Notes under the pieces: generated by a model
Databases searched by the model: none
Seen by the model: only the letters and a program-made list of their open reading frames with translations
Told to the model about the DNA's origin: nothing
Source of the DNA: DASWLF01 sp963768765
GTDB lineage: Bacteria > Desulfobacterota > Desulfobaccia > Desulfobaccales > 0-14-0-80-60-11
Assembly: GCA_963768765.1 (NCBI GenBank)
Contig: CAVYJK010000014.1
Span: 62,001-126,000 of the forward strand
DNA length: 64,000 nucleotides
Direction of reading: 5' to 3'
Position numbers and translations under genes: made by a program
Part shown: positions 27,474 to 36,079 of the stretch, in pieces
Numbering within the stretch: the stretch's first letter is position 1
How the letters are laid out: each line of letters starts with the position of its first letter

Positions 27474-27502
27474 TTGACAGCCATCTTCCGCCTTGTTATA
27501 TA
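27474..27502 (+). promoter_or_regulatory. Sigma70-type promoter of the cobalamin operon
   Basis: TTGACA (27474-27479) and TATATA (27497-27502) are spaced by exactly 17 bases, directly in front of the riboswitch. Transcription would start around 27509. Confidence 0.7.
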
Positions 27503-27504
27503 TG

Positions 27505-27690
27505 GGTATCCGAGGTACCCCACGGGGTTTAAAAGGGAAGACGGAAGAACCGTCGCGGTCCCGCCGCTGTGTCCGGGGACGAAATCTGCACGATGTCACT
27601 GTTCCACCTGAGTGGGATGGGAAGGCGCAGATTGTAGGATGATCCGGGAGCCAGAAGACCTGCCCGGAGGTCTGACGCCGTAGGGTAAGA
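27505..27690 (+). ncRNA. Cobalamin (B12) riboswitch
   Basis: Conserved pieces occur in the right order: GGGAAGACGG (27535), GCGGTCCCGCCGCTGTG (27555), TGGGAAGGCGCAGATTG (27618) and GGATGATCCGGGAGCCAGA (27637), then GACCTGCC. These match the B12-element core of the class with adenosylcobalamin specificity. Binding of cobalamin should favour the terminator at 27762 and shut off cbiK and downstream genes. Confidence 0.93.
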
Positions 27691-27761
27691 AAAACGGCCC
27701 AGACGCTGGAGACGCCCTGGACAAGCGGCTCCTCATTTAAGGATAAAGAAGCTGGGTGCAT

Positions 27762-27794
27762 CCTTAAGTCCGATGGGACTTAAGGATTTTTTTT
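27762..27794 (+). terminator. Intrinsic terminator, riboswitch expression platform
   Basis: CCTTAAGTCC (27762-27771) pairs perfectly with GGACTTAAGG (27776-27785) around a 4-nt loop, followed by A and eight T. It lies between the aptamer and cbiK, so control is probably by premature termination. It also shows that the ATG at 27773, inside the stem, is not the cbiK start. Confidence 0.9.
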
Positions 27795-27808
27795 CGCCGG
27801 ATGGCATC

Positions 27809-28684
27809 ATGTTCAGAAGCAAGCATCTGGCCTTGATCGCAGTTCTCTTGGGGATTTTGCCGGGGCTGGTCTCCTGGTCCGCGGCCGCCAACGCGGCCGA
27901 GCAACCGGCCATTGTGCTGACGGCCTTCGGCACCAGCACCGCGGCCGCAGACACCTATCAGCACGTGGATGCCCTGGCCAGGAAGCGCTTCCCCGGCTAC
28001 GAAATCCGCTGGGCCTTCACCTCCAAAAAAGTCAGTAAAAAGGTGTGGGAGGAGCAGCGGCAGAAGCTCAAGGATTTGCCCCAGGTTTTGCAGGAGCTTA
28101 AGGGAGCGGGATTCACCCGGGTGGCGGTGCAGTCCCTGCATGTGGTGCCGGGGGCCGAATGGGACGAAGTGGTGCAGGAGAGCCGGCAGGTACCCGGGAT
28201 CAGGGTGGCCTTGGGGAAGCCTCTCCTGGAGGGCGAGAAAGACCGGTCCCTGGTCCTGGACCTGCTGAAGGAATCCTTTCCCCGGGACCTGAAGAAAAAC
28301 GCGGTGGTGCTGGTGGGCCACGGCAGCCCCACTCCCCGGGGGGAGGCGGCTTATCTGGCCTTCGACCAACTGCTGCGCCAACGTTTCCCCCACCAGAACG
28401 TCTTTCTGGGAACGGTGGAGGGTAAACCTCCGGGAGAAAAGGCCCTGGAGGCGGTGCAGGCCTCCGGCGCCGACTCCGTGGTTTTCATTCCCTTGCTCCT
28501 GGTGGCCGGGGAGCACGTCAATAAAGATATTCTCGGGGACGGCCCTGACAGTTGGAAGTCCCGGCTGCTGGCCCGGCGGTCCCTTAAGGTCCAGGGGATC
28601 CGCCAGGGCCTCGGTTACCGGGATGAGATCGTGCGCATCTATCTAAACCATCTGGACGAGGCCTTAAAGACCCTGAACCCATGA
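27809..28684 (+). CDS. cbiK: Periplasmic sirohydrochlorin cobaltochelatase CbiK
   Basis: 291 residues from the ATG at 27809, just after the terminator. A signal peptide (HLALIAVLLGILPGLVSWSA) directs it to the periplasm, as in the CbiK-P form of sulfate reducers. The chelatase domain has LTAFGTSTAAADTYQHVD, LHVVPGAEWDEV with one metal-binding His, and VVLVGHGSPTPRGEAAYL with the second. It inserts cobalt into sirohydrochlorin in the early anaerobic route, or may serve metal or tetrapyrrole handling outside the membrane. First gene of the operon and overlapped by the permease (ATGA), so it is linked to transport. Confidence 0.92.
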   Translation: MFRSKHLALIAVLLGILPGLVSWSAAANAAEQPAIVLTAFGTSTAAADTYQHVDALARKRFPGYEIRWAFTSKKVSKKVWEEQRQKLKDLPQVLQELKGAGFTRVAVQSLHVVPGAEWDEVVQESRQVPGIRVALGKPLLEGEKDRSLVLDLLKESFPRDLKKNAVVLVGHGSPTPRGEAAYLAFDQLLRQRFPHQNVFLGTVEGKPPGEKALEAVQASGADSVVFIPLLLVAGEHVNKDILGDGPDSWKSRLLARRSLKVQGIRQGLGYRDEIVRIYLNHLDEALKTLNP

Positions 28685-29787
28685 AGACCCTCAGCGCCCC
28701 GGCGGCTGAACTTGACCGCAGCCCGGAGCTGGCGGCGGCCCTGGAGCGCCGCCGCGGCGCCTCGCGCCGTTTCACCGCGTCCCTGGCGGCCCTGGGCCTG
28801 GCCCTGGTGCTCTCCGTGGTCCTGGGCACCGGCATCGGGCGCATGGAGGTTACCTGGAGCAGCATCGCCGCGGTGCTTTTGAACAAGTTGGGGTTGCACA
28901 CCGCGCCCGTGGACCGGACCACAGAAGTGGTCGTCTGGGGCATCCGCCTTTCCCGGGTGGTCCTTTCCGGGCTGGTGGGGGCCTCTCTGGCCACCGCGGG
29001 GGTGGTTTTTCAGGGGCTGCTCCTCAACCCCCTGGCGGACCCATTCACCATCGGGGTCTCCACCGGCGCGGCCTTCGGGGTGGCCCTGCTGGTGATGCTG
29101 GGGGTGGGCGGCTCCTTTCTGGGCCTGAGCCCGCTCCCCCTGGCGGCCCTGGCCGGGGCCCTGGGCGCCATGGCCGCGGTGCTGGTCCTGTCCCGGGACG
29201 GCGGGCGCATCCGCAAAGAATCCTTGATCCTGGCCGGCATCGTGGTCAGCACCTTTTTGTCCGCCCTCATCAGCCTGATCAAGAGCCTGGACGAGGAATC
29301 CCTGTCCGCCATCGTCTTCTGGATCATGGGGAGCTTCTCGGGCCGGGGCTGGATCCACGTGGGGTTTCTGTTGCCTTATGCCGCGGCCGGCTTCGTTCTG
29401 GCGGCCTACCACAGCCGCGAGTTGGACATCATGGCCCTGGGGGAGGAACAGTCCCATTTTCTGGGGGTGGCCGTCTCCCGGGTGCGGCTCAAGCTCCTGC
29501 TGGGGGCCTCGCTGCTCACCGCGGGGGCGGTGGCGGTTTCCGGGGTCATCGGCTTCGTGGGCCTGGTGGTGCCGCACTTCTGCCGCCTGCTGGCCGGGCC
29601 TTCCCACGGCCGCCTCCTGGTGCTGTCCGCCTTTACCGGGGCCTTGATCCTCATCTGGGCCGACGTCCTGGCCCGGGTCATCCTGGCCGGCGGCCAGGAA
29701 CTGCCGGTGGGCGTGGTCACGGCGCTTTTGGGCGGCCCCTTTTTCTTCTACCTGCTGAAGTCCCGGCGGGCCAGGGGGATGTGGTGA
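28681..29787 (+). CDS. btuC: FecCD/BtuC-family ABC transporter permease
   Basis: 368 residues, start overlapping the cbiK stop. About ten hydrophobic helices with family motifs: RLSRVVLSGLVGASLATAGV, FQGLLLNPLADPFTIGVSTG, MALGEEQSHFLGVAVSRVRL (ATPase-contact loop) and GVIGFVGLVVPHFCRLLAGP. The family moves corrinoids, haem or ferric siderophores. Under a B12 riboswitch the likely cargo is a corrinoid or cobalt chelate; co-transcription with periplasmic CbiK leaves a tetrapyrrole possible. The gene name reflects family and context, not proven substrate. Confidence 0.88.
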   Translation: MKTLSAPAAELDRSPELAAALERRRGASRRFTASLAALGLALVLSVVLGTGIGRMEVTWSSIAAVLLNKLGLHTAPVDRTTEVVVWGIRLSRVVLSGLVGASLATAGVVFQGLLLNPLADPFTIGVSTGAAFGVALLVMLGVGGSFLGLSPLPLAALAGALGAMAAVLVLSRDGGRIRKESLILAGIVVSTFLSALISLIKSLDEESLSAIVFWIMGSFSGRGWIHVGFLLPYAAAGFVLAAYHSRELDIMALGEEQSHFLGVAVSRVRLKLLLGASLLTAGAVAVSGVIGFVGLVVPHFCRLLAGPSHGRLLVLSAFTGALILIWADVLARVILAGGQELPVGVVTALLGGPFFFYLLKSRRARGMW

Positions 29788-30611
29788 TCCGGGTAGCGGC
29801 GCTGGAGCTGGGCTACGAGGACCGGGTGGTCCTCACCGGCCTCAATTTTCAGGTGGCCTCCGGAGAATTCGTGGGGATTCTGGGGCCCAACGGCAGCGGC
29901 AAGTCCACCCTGGTGCACGCCTTGGCGGGCCTGCTGCCGCCCAGGAGCGGCTCGATTGCCGTGACGGATAAGGCCCTGGGGGCCCTTTCCAGCCGCCTGC
30001 GGGCCCAGACCCTGGCGGTGGTGCCCCAGTCCTCCGAGGTGCGCTTTCCCTTCAGCTGCCTGGAAATCGTCCTCATGGGGCGCTATCCCCACCGCCGCCG
30101 CCTGGGCAGCCTGACGGAGGAAGATCTCATCTGGGCCCTCAATTCCATGCGCCGCACCACCACCGAGCACCTGAAGGACCGCCCCGTCACCGAGGTCTCC
30201 GGCGGCGAAGGCCAGCGGGTGGTGATTGCCCGGGCCCTGGCCCAGGACCCCCGGATTCTGCTCTTGGATGAAGCCACTTCTTCTCTGGATGTGCGCAAGA
30301 AGCTGGAGATCTTCGAAATCCTGAAACAGCTGAACCAGACCCGGGGCCTCACCGTGCTCTGCGCCATGCACGACCTGAACCTGGCGGCTCTCTACTGCGG
30401 GCGGCTCATGTTCATTAAGGACGGGCGGATTATCAAGGACGGTCCCACGGAGGCGGTTTTCACCCCGGAGATCCTGGCGGCAGTTTACGACACGGCCATG
30501 GAGGTGCGAATGAATCCGGCCTGCAACCGGCCCTACGCGGTGATGCTGCCGCTGACGCCAGGCGCCGGGGAACCGGCAGAAACGGCCCCGGCAGGGGTAG
30601 CCCGGGCGTGA
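29784..30611 (+). CDS. btuD: BtuD/FepC-family ABC transporter ATPase
   Basis: 275 residues. GTG at 29784 sits 5 bases after AGGGGG; the codon before it is also GTG. Walker A GPNGSGKSTLVHALAG, LMGRYPHRRRLGSLTEED typical of iron/cobalamin importers, signature VSGGEGQRVVIARAL, Walker B RILLLDEATSSLDV, H-loop VLCAMHDLNLAALY. Overlaps both neighbours, so tightly coupled with the permease and binding protein. Confidence 0.9.
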   Translation: MIRVAALELGYEDRVVLTGLNFQVASGEFVGILGPNGSGKSTLVHALAGLLPPRSGSIAVTDKALGALSSRLRAQTLAVVPQSSEVRFPFSCLEIVLMGRYPHRRRLGSLTEEDLIWALNSMRRTTTEHLKDRPVTEVSGGEGQRVVIARALAQDPRILLLDEATSSLDVRKKLEIFEILKQLNQTRGLTVLCAMHDLNLAALYCGRLMFIKDGRIIKDGPTEAVFTPEILAAVYDTAMEVRMNPACNRPYAVMLPLTPGAGEPAETAPAGVARA

Positions 30612-31525
30612 AGAGTCTGATTCCACTTCCCTTTTTGATTATTTTCCTGGCCGTGGCCGGGACGGCCTCAGGGGCCTTGCAAATCAAAGACGACCTGGGC
30701 CAGACCGTCTCCCTGGCGGCAGCGCCCCGGCGCATCGTCTCCCTGTACGGCGGGCTCAGCGAGACCCTGATGGCCCTGGGGCTGGGGCCGCGGGTGGTGG
30801 CCCGCACCCAGGGCGACGACTGCCTCCAGGAGATTCCCACCGTGGGCACTCATCTCCAGCCCAACGTGGAGATGATCCTGGCCCTGCGGCCGGACCTGGT
30901 GGTGCAGGGCGGCGTTCCCAAGGGGTTGCCGGCCCTCCGCAGGCTGGAGGCCCAGGGCATTGCCGTGGCTATGTTCGCGCCCCGGAATTTTGCCGACCTC
31001 TTCAGCACTATTAAGCGCCTAGGGGTTCTGACGGGCCGGGACCAAGCCGGGGCCGACCTGGTTAGCGACATGGAAGCAAAACTTGCGGCCGTGGCCCGCC
31101 GGGTGGCCGGGAGAAAGCCGGTTCGGGTCTTTTTCGAGGTGCGCTACTTGAACCTGTTGGCTGCGGGCCAGGGCTCTCTGGTGAACGATATCATCACCCG
31201 GGCCGGCGGGGTGAATATCCTCAAGAGCCCGCAGAAATTGACGGCGTACAATTTGGAGGCCCTCATCCAGGAGGACCCGGAGGTCTACATCATCCAGCAG
31301 GGGCCCATGAACCGCAGCCCCGACGACATCTACACCCGCCCTTACTTCCAGGAGCTGCAGGCGGTGCGCCAGCGCCGGGTCCTGGTGGTGGAGGAAAGCC
31401 TCTTTTCCCGGCCGGGGCCCCGGTCCACGGCGGCAGTGGAGCAACTGGCCCGTTTTCTGCACCCCGACGCTTACGCACCGGAGAAGCCCAAGGCGCAGGC
31501 CAAACCTGCACCTGGAAAAATTTAG
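30608..31525 (+). CDS. btuF: BtuF/FhuD-type periplasmic binding protein
   Basis: 305 residues, GTG start overlapping the ATPase stop. Signal peptide (LIPLPFLIIFLAVAGTASGA), then a helical-backbone type-III binding fold: ITVSLAAAPRRIVSLYGG-like opening, LGLGPRVVARTQGDD, VEMILALRPDLVVQGG, GSLVNDIITRAGGVNIL and EDPEVYIIQQG. Delivers substrate to the BtuCD pair; the usual ligand is a corrinoid. The C-terminus ends in a Lys/Pro/Ala tail (PEKPKAQAKPAPGKI). Confidence 0.88.
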   Translation: MKSLIPLPFLIIFLAVAGTASGALQIKDDLGQTVSLAAAPRRIVSLYGGLSETLMALGLGPRVVARTQGDDCLQEIPTVGTHLQPNVEMILALRPDLVVQGGVPKGLPALRRLEAQGIAVAMFAPRNFADLFSTIKRLGVLTGRDQAGADLVSDMEAKLAAVARRVAGRKPVRVFFEVRYLNLLAAGQGSLVNDIITRAGGVNILKSPQKLTAYNLEALIQEDPEVYIIQQGPMNRSPDDIYTRPYFQELQAVRQRRVLVVEESLFSRPGPRSTAAVEQLARFLHPDAYAPEKPKAQAKPAPGKI

Positions 31526-31600
31526 GGTTTCATTTCAGAAAGAGTCTAACGAAATGAGCTGCTTGCCAATTATTAATCAACTTACTCATTTAATTAATCT

Positions 31601-31665
31601 TTTGTAGAGGCGGACCCATGTGTCCGCCCAATGCGGGCGCACCCGCAGGTGCGCCCCTACAAAAA
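31601..31665. repeat. Family B palindrome (TTTTGTAG...CTACAAAA)
   Basis: Outer arms TTTTGTAGAGGCGG and GCGCCCCTACAAAA enclose two smaller palindromes (GGCGGACCCATGTGTCCGCC and GGGCGCACCCGCAGGTGCGCC). Lies in the only real gap between btuF and cbiA and may end or attenuate the transporter transcript. Confidence 0.7.
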
Positions 31666-31679
31666 TAGTAGGTTAATTA

Positions 31680-33074
31680 ATGGAACCGGGTAGCAGTCAC
31701 TTCTACGTTAAGGGCCTGGTCGTCGCCGGCACCCAGAGCGGCGTGGGCAAGACCACGGTCACCCTGGGGCTGCTGGCCGTCCTGCGCCGGCGGGGACTCA
31801 CGGTCCAGCCCTTCAAGGTGGGGCCGGATTTCATCGACCCCGGGCACCACACTCGCGCCGCGGGGCGGCTCTCCCGCAACCTGGACGGCTGGATGCTCAC
31901 CCGGGAGGCCAACCTGGCGCTGTTTGGCCGCCAGGCCAGCCGGGCCGACGTGGCGGTGGTGGAAGGGGTGATGGGGCTGTTCGACGGCTACGACGGCGTG
32001 AGCGAGGCCGGCTCCACCGCCCAAATGGCCAAATGGCTGGGATTGCCGGTCCTCCTGGTGGTGGACGCCCGGGCCATGGCCCGCAGCGCCGCCGCCCTGG
32101 TCCACGGCTTCGCCACCTTCGACCCGGAGCTTCCTTTGGCCGGGGTGGTCTTTAACCGGGTCGGCAGCGCCGTCCATCTGGACTACCTGAGGCAGGCCCT
32201 GTCGCAACTTCAGGGGGTTCCTTGCTTCGGGGGCCTCCCCCGGAACCGGGAGCTGGCCATCCCGGAGCGCCACCTGGGGCTGGCCACCGCGGAGGACCAC
32301 CCCCTGGACGAGGAGTATCTGGCCCAATTGGCCGACTTGATGGAGGCCAACCTGGACCTGGAGGCGCTGCTGGCGGCCCTGCCCCGGTTGCCCCTCACCC
32401 GGGAAGAGCCGCCGCCGGCCACGCCCGCCCAGGTGCGCCTGGGGGTGGCCCGGGATGCCGCCTTTTGTTTCTATTATCCGGAAAACCTGGAGTTGTTGGC
32501 CCGGTTCGGGGCCGAACTGGTCCCCTTTTCGCCCCTCAGCGACCGGGAGTTGCCGGCGGACCTGCACGGGGTTTACCTGGGCGGGGGGTACCCGGAACTA
32601 AAGGCGTCCCATTTGTCCGCCAATGAGGCCCTGCGGCACGCCCTCCGGGAGAGCGCCGCCGCAGGCTTACCCATATACGCCGAGTGCGGCGGGCTAATGT
32701 ACCTATCGGAGGAAATCACCGACCTGGAAGGAGCCCGCCACCCCATGGTGGGGGCGCTGCCCCTGAAGGTGCGCATGCTGCCCCGGCTCAAGGCCTTGGG
32801 GTACCGGGAAGTCACCCTGACGGCCCCCGGCCTTCTGGGTCCGGCCGGGACCAGGGCCCGGGGCCATGAGTTTCATTACTCGGAGATTGCCGAAGAGCCG
32901 GCGGACCTGAAGCGCCTCTATCGCATCGCCAACCGGCGCCTGGGGGAACCCGCGGCCGAGGGCTATTGCCGCGGCAACGTCCTGGCCAGCTACGTGCACC
33001 TCCATTTCGGCAGCAACCCCGAAGTGGCGCGCTATCTGGTGCAAGGCTGTCAGGCGTATAAAGCCGGTTTGTAG
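31680..33074 (+). CDS. cbiA: Cobyrinate a,c-diamide synthase CbiA
   Basis: 464 residues. Dethiobiotin-synthetase-like ATPase half (VAGTQSGVGKTTVTLGLLAV, PFKVGPDFIDPGHHTRAAGR, VAVVEGVMGLFDG) and a glutamine amidotransferase half with nucleophile Cys in IYAECGGLMYL and His in ARGHEFHYSEI. Amidates the a and c side chains of cobyrinate using glutamine and ATP. Heads the second part of the cbi operon. Confidence 0.95.
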   Translation: MEPGSSHFYVKGLVVAGTQSGVGKTTVTLGLLAVLRRRGLTVQPFKVGPDFIDPGHHTRAAGRLSRNLDGWMLTREANLALFGRQASRADVAVVEGVMGLFDGYDGVSEAGSTAQMAKWLGLPVLLVVDARAMARSAAALVHGFATFDPELPLAGVVFNRVGSAVHLDYLRQALSQLQGVPCFGGLPRNRELAIPERHLGLATAEDHPLDEEYLAQLADLMEANLDLEALLAALPRLPLTREEPPPATPAQVRLGVARDAAFCFYYPENLELLARFGAELVPFSPLSDRELPADLHGVYLGGGYPELKASHLSANEALRHALRESAAAGLPIYAECGGLMYLSEEITDLEGARHPMVGALPLKVRMLPRLKALGYREVTLTAPGLLGPAGTRARGHEFHYSEIAEEPADLKRLYRIANRRLGEPAAEGYCRGNVLASYVHLHFGSNPEVARYLVQGCQAYKAGL

Positions 33075-33113
33075 CTGATTGGTGAGGTGTACCGGCTGAA
33101 AAGAGAACTATAA

Positions 33114-33172
33114 TGTAGCCGCAGGCTTCAGCCTGCGGCAGCACAGGCTGGAAGCCTGTGCCACCAAGATTT
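33114..33172. repeat. Family E double palindrome
   Basis: TAGCCGCAGGCTTCAGCCTGCGG followed by GCACAGGCTGGAAGCCTGTGCCACCAAG: two hairpins side by side, in positions and sequence matching 17386-17432. Between cbiA and cbiC. Confidence 0.75.
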
Positions 33173-33179
33173 TATTCTT

Positions 33180-33245
33180 CATGGGGGTTGGGGGTGGGTT
33201 TCAGGGAGGGGGTAGGGGCCCTCGGCCCATAGCCCCCTCCCTGAG
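33180..33245. repeat. Family C palindrome
   Basis: GGTTTCAGGGAGGGGGTAGG pairs in part with GCCCCCTCCCTGAGATC; the inner GGGGCCCTCGGCCC is palindromic. Sits directly before cbiC. Confidence 0.65.
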
Positions 33246-33270
33246 ATCATCTCAGCTTTAAGGAGAAAGT

Positions 33271-33909
33271 ATGGACTGGCGCCCCCGCCTGCCCCAGGAG
33301 ATCGAGGCCGAAAGCTTCCGGCGCATCGAGGCCCGGGTGGGCTCCCACAATTTGCCGCCGGAAGTCTGGTTTGTGGTCCGGCGCATCATCCACACCACCG
33401 CGGACCTGGATTACCTGGACACGGTCAGGGTGCACCCCCGGGCCATCGCCGCCGGGGTGGAGGCCCTGCGCCGGGGGCGCCCGGTGGGCGCCGACACCCG
33501 CATGCTGCTCTCCGGCATCTCCACCGGACGCCTGGGGCGCTTGGGGGTGGAGGCCTTCTGCCTGATGGCTGACCCGGAGGTGGCCGAGGAGGCGCGACGC
33601 CAGGGCAGCACCCGGGCGGCGGTGGCCATGGAGCGGGCCTTGCCGCATTTGGCCGGCGGCATCGTGGCCATCGGCAACGCCCCCACCGCCCTGCTCCGCC
33701 TGCTGGAGCTCCTGCAAGACGGGGCCCCGGCCCCGGCCCTGGTGGTGGGCATCCCGGTGGGGTTTGTCAACGCCGCGGAGTCCAAGGAATTGCTGACCAA
33801 ACAGAACTGCCCCTATATCACTGCCCTGGGCCCCAAGGGGGGCTCCGCGTTGGCGGCCAGCGTGATCAACGCCCTGGCCATTATGGCCCTGGAGGAGGTG
33901 CCATCATGA
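33271..33909 (+). CDS. cbiC: Cobalt-precorrin-8 methylmutase CbiC
   Basis: 212 residues. Catalytic His in VRRIIHTTADLDYLD and substrate segments DTRMLLSGISTGRLG, GIVAIGNAPTALLRLLEL and VVGIPVGFVNAAESKELL are diagnostic. It moves the C-11 methyl to C-12, forming cobyrinate. Overlaps the next gene by 4 bases (ATGA). Confidence 0.96.
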   Translation: MDWRPRLPQEIEAESFRRIEARVGSHNLPPEVWFVVRRIIHTTADLDYLDTVRVHPRAIAAGVEALRRGRPVGADTRMLLSGISTGRLGRLGVEAFCLMADPEVAEEARRQGSTRAAVAMERALPHLAGGIVAIGNAPTALLRLLELLQDGAPAPALVVGIPVGFVNAAESKELLTKQNCPYITALGPKGGSALAASVINALAIMALEEVPS

Positions 33910-34628
33910 CCCCGACAACCGGGACCCTTTACGGGATCGGCGTGGGACCGGGAGACCCGGAATTGATCACCCTGAAGGCCCTGAAGGTGCTGAGACGGGT
34001 GCCCCACATCTTTGCTTCCTGCTCCACCAAAAACAATTACAGCCTGGCCCTGAACATCATCCGTTCCCACTTGAACGGCGCGGGCATCGAGCACCTGCCT
34101 TTCCCCATGACCAGGGACTCCCGGGCGCTGCAGGAAGCCTGGGAAGCCAACGCCCGGCGGGTCCTGGAAGTGCTCACCGCGGGCTCCGACGCGGCCTTCG
34201 TCACCCTGGGGGATCCCCTGACCTACTCCACTTTCGGCTACCTGCTGAAGACCTTAAAAAGGCTGCACCCGGGGCTCAAGATCATCACCATCCCCGGGAT
34301 CACCTCTTATGCCGCCGCCGCCGCCCTGAGCCACATTCCGCTGACCGAAGGGGAGGAAACTTTTTACGTGGTGTCCGGGGCCCTGGGCGCGGCCCGGCTG
34401 CGGGAAGTCATCGACAAGTCGGATAACATCGTCATGCTCAAGACCTACCGGCATTTCGACGCCATCTACCAGGCCCTGGAGGAGCTTAACCTCCTGGACC
34501 GCACCACCTGCATCAGCCGCTGCGGCCTGGAGGGCGAAACCGTGGTGGAAGACCTGCGCTCCCTGAAAGGGCGCCCCCTGCCGTATCTGTCCATGATCAT
34601 CATTAAGAAGAAGGGCAAGGGTTACTGA
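33906..34628 (+). CDS. cbiL: Cobalt-factor II C20-methyltransferase CbiL
   Basis: 240 residues of the tetrapyrrole methylase family: YGIGVGPGDPELITLKALKV, the variable-loop AFVTLGDPLTYSTFGYLLKTL and TIPGITSYAAAAALSHIPL. The C20 specificity is taken from the family-typical LITLKALKVLRRVPHIF opening. Transfers a methyl from SAM to C20 of cobalt-factor II. Its stop is followed directly by the permease ATG. Confidence 0.92.
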   Translation: MTPTTGTLYGIGVGPGDPELITLKALKVLRRVPHIFASCSTKNNYSLALNIIRSHLNGAGIEHLPFPMTRDSRALQEAWEANARRVLEVLTAGSDAAFVTLGDPLTYSTFGYLLKTLKRLHPGLKIITIPGITSYAAAAALSHIPLTEGEETFYVVSGALGAARLREVIDKSDNIVMLKTYRHFDAIYQALEELNLLDRTTCISRCGLEGETVVEDLRSLKGRPLPYLSMIIIKKKGKGY

Positions 34629-35684
34629 ATGGCGCTCCCCAAGACCCAGGGCAGCCGGTGGTGGTGGCTGCTCCTTCTGCCCCTGAGCCTGGCCCTGGCC
34701 GCGGCCTGGCTGGGCCCGTGGGGCGTGGCCCAACATCTTACGGCCCAAAAGTTCTACCACCACCTGGCCTCGCCTTTGTTGCGCCTGCTGCTCTACATGG
34801 GGGTGGGGCTGCTGGTGGGGCAGGCCATCGAGTCCATGGGATGGGCCGCCAAACTGGGGGGGTGGTCCGCGCCGCTGCTGCGCTGGGGGCATCTGAAGGC
34901 CGAAAGCGGCGCCAGCTTCACCGCGGCCTTTTTCTCCGGCATCATGGCCAACACCATGCTCATGACTTTTTACCAGGAGGGCAAAATCAGCCGCCGGGAG
35001 TTGTCGGTGGCCTATCTGTTCAACAGCGGCCTGCCCACCTACCTGCTGCACCTGCCCACCACTTTCTTTATCATTTTGCCCCTGACCAAGCAGGCCGGCC
35101 TCATTTACCTGGGGCTCACTTTCGCGGCGGCGCTGCTCCGGAGCGCCTTCTTGCTGGCTTACGGCCGCTGGCGGCTACCGGTGGCAGCCGCAGGCGCCGG
35201 CCTCCTCACCGCCCCGGCCCCGGCCAGGAAGGAAAAAATACTCCGGGAAATCTGGCGCAAGTTCAACCGGCGCTTCACCCGGGTGGTGTTCTATACCTTG
35301 CCCATCTATTTCCTGATTTTTGTGGCCAACGATTGGGGCCTGTTCCGGTGGCTTAGGCACGCGGCCACGGCCCACGTGGCGGTGGGCTTCCTGCCGGTGG
35401 AGGCGGCCAGCGTGGTGATCTTCAGCGTGGCGGCGGAGTTCACCTCCGGCATGGCCGCGGCCGGCGCTTTTCTCCAGGCCGGGGCCCTGACGGTGCCCCA
35501 GACGGTGATGGCCCTGGTCCTGGGCAACATCGTGGCCACTCCCATCCGGTCTCTGCGGCATCAGCTGCCGTCCCACGTGGGGATCTTTACTCCCAAGCTG
35601 GGGACGGAGCTCCTGCTGCTGAGCCAGGGGGTGCGGCTCCTGAGCCTGATCCTGGTGGCCATCCCCTATGGCTTGTGGATGTAA
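34629..35684 (+). CDS. Nucleoside-recognition (Gate) domain membrane protein in the cbi operon
   Basis: 351 residues with about eight membrane segments. Two Gate-type regions can be seen: LLRLLLYMGVGLLVGQAIES near the N-terminus and FTRVVFYTLPIYFLIFVAND with SVAAEFTSGMAAAGAFLQAG in the second half. The first part contains FSGIMANTMLMTFYQEGKIS, with possible metal-binding Met and Glu. It starts one base after cbiL stops, so it is certainly part of the operon. No known cobalamin step needs such a protein; cobalt or intermediate transport is a reasonable guess. It does not resemble CbiMNQO or HupE-type cobalt carriers. Confidence 0.75.
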   Translation: MALPKTQGSRWWWLLLLPLSLALAAAWLGPWGVAQHLTAQKFYHHLASPLLRLLLYMGVGLLVGQAIESMGWAAKLGGWSAPLLRWGHLKAESGASFTAAFFSGIMANTMLMTFYQEGKISRRELSVAYLFNSGLPTYLLHLPTTFFIILPLTKQAGLIYLGLTFAAALLRSAFLLAYGRWRLPVAAAGAGLLTAPAPARKEKILREIWRKFNRRFTRVVFYTLPIYFLIFVANDWGLFRWLRHAATAHVAVGFLPVEAASVVIFSVAAEFTSGMAAAGAFLQAGALTVPQTVMALVLGNIVATPIRSLRHQLPSHVGIFTPKLGTELLLLSQGVRLLSLILVAIPYGLWM

Positions 35685-36079
35685 ATAATTATGTCTACCA
35701 TGGTGTAACGCTCCATTATTTGTATGACAACTGATCAGCCTTCCCCTGGGTTTTAGAAGCCTTAAAGTCCCCCTTTATTAAAGGGGATTTAGGGGGATTA
35801 TTAAGCGGTATTTTAATCCCCCCTTACCCCCCCTTTAGAAAAGGGGGGTAAAAACCATGGTTTTAATGTCATAGTAATTATGAAATACCACCATGGGGCG
35901 GTGGCACAACCACCCGACCTTGCGGGAATCATTCTGAGCGCCGCGCCCAGTCTGGATGCTTCTCTGCGATGGGCTTGGTTCAGAACCACAATAGGTGCGT
36001 TGGGCGCCAATCAGAACCGAGGCCTCCAAAGAACTCGATTTCGGGAGGCCGCTGATTAGATATTACTGGTTTTAACGCG
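35685..36079. other. Gap holding a MITE-like element with paired family A arms
   Basis: Arms at 35768-35800 and 35814-35850 face each other across a short spacer (TTAAGCGGTATT). Outside them, GTGTAACGCTCCATTATTTG (about 35702-35722) and TAATTATGAAATACCAC (35875-35893) look like imperfect terminal inverted repeats, with CATGG on both sides. A family F fragment (ATCATTCTGAGCG) lies at 35929-35941. No gene. Confidence 0.55.

Noticed and set aside
27773..27808. Upstream ATG as cbiK start
   Set aside because: It lies inside the stem of the riboswitch terminator and has no ribosome site; the signal peptide begins at the ATG at 27809.
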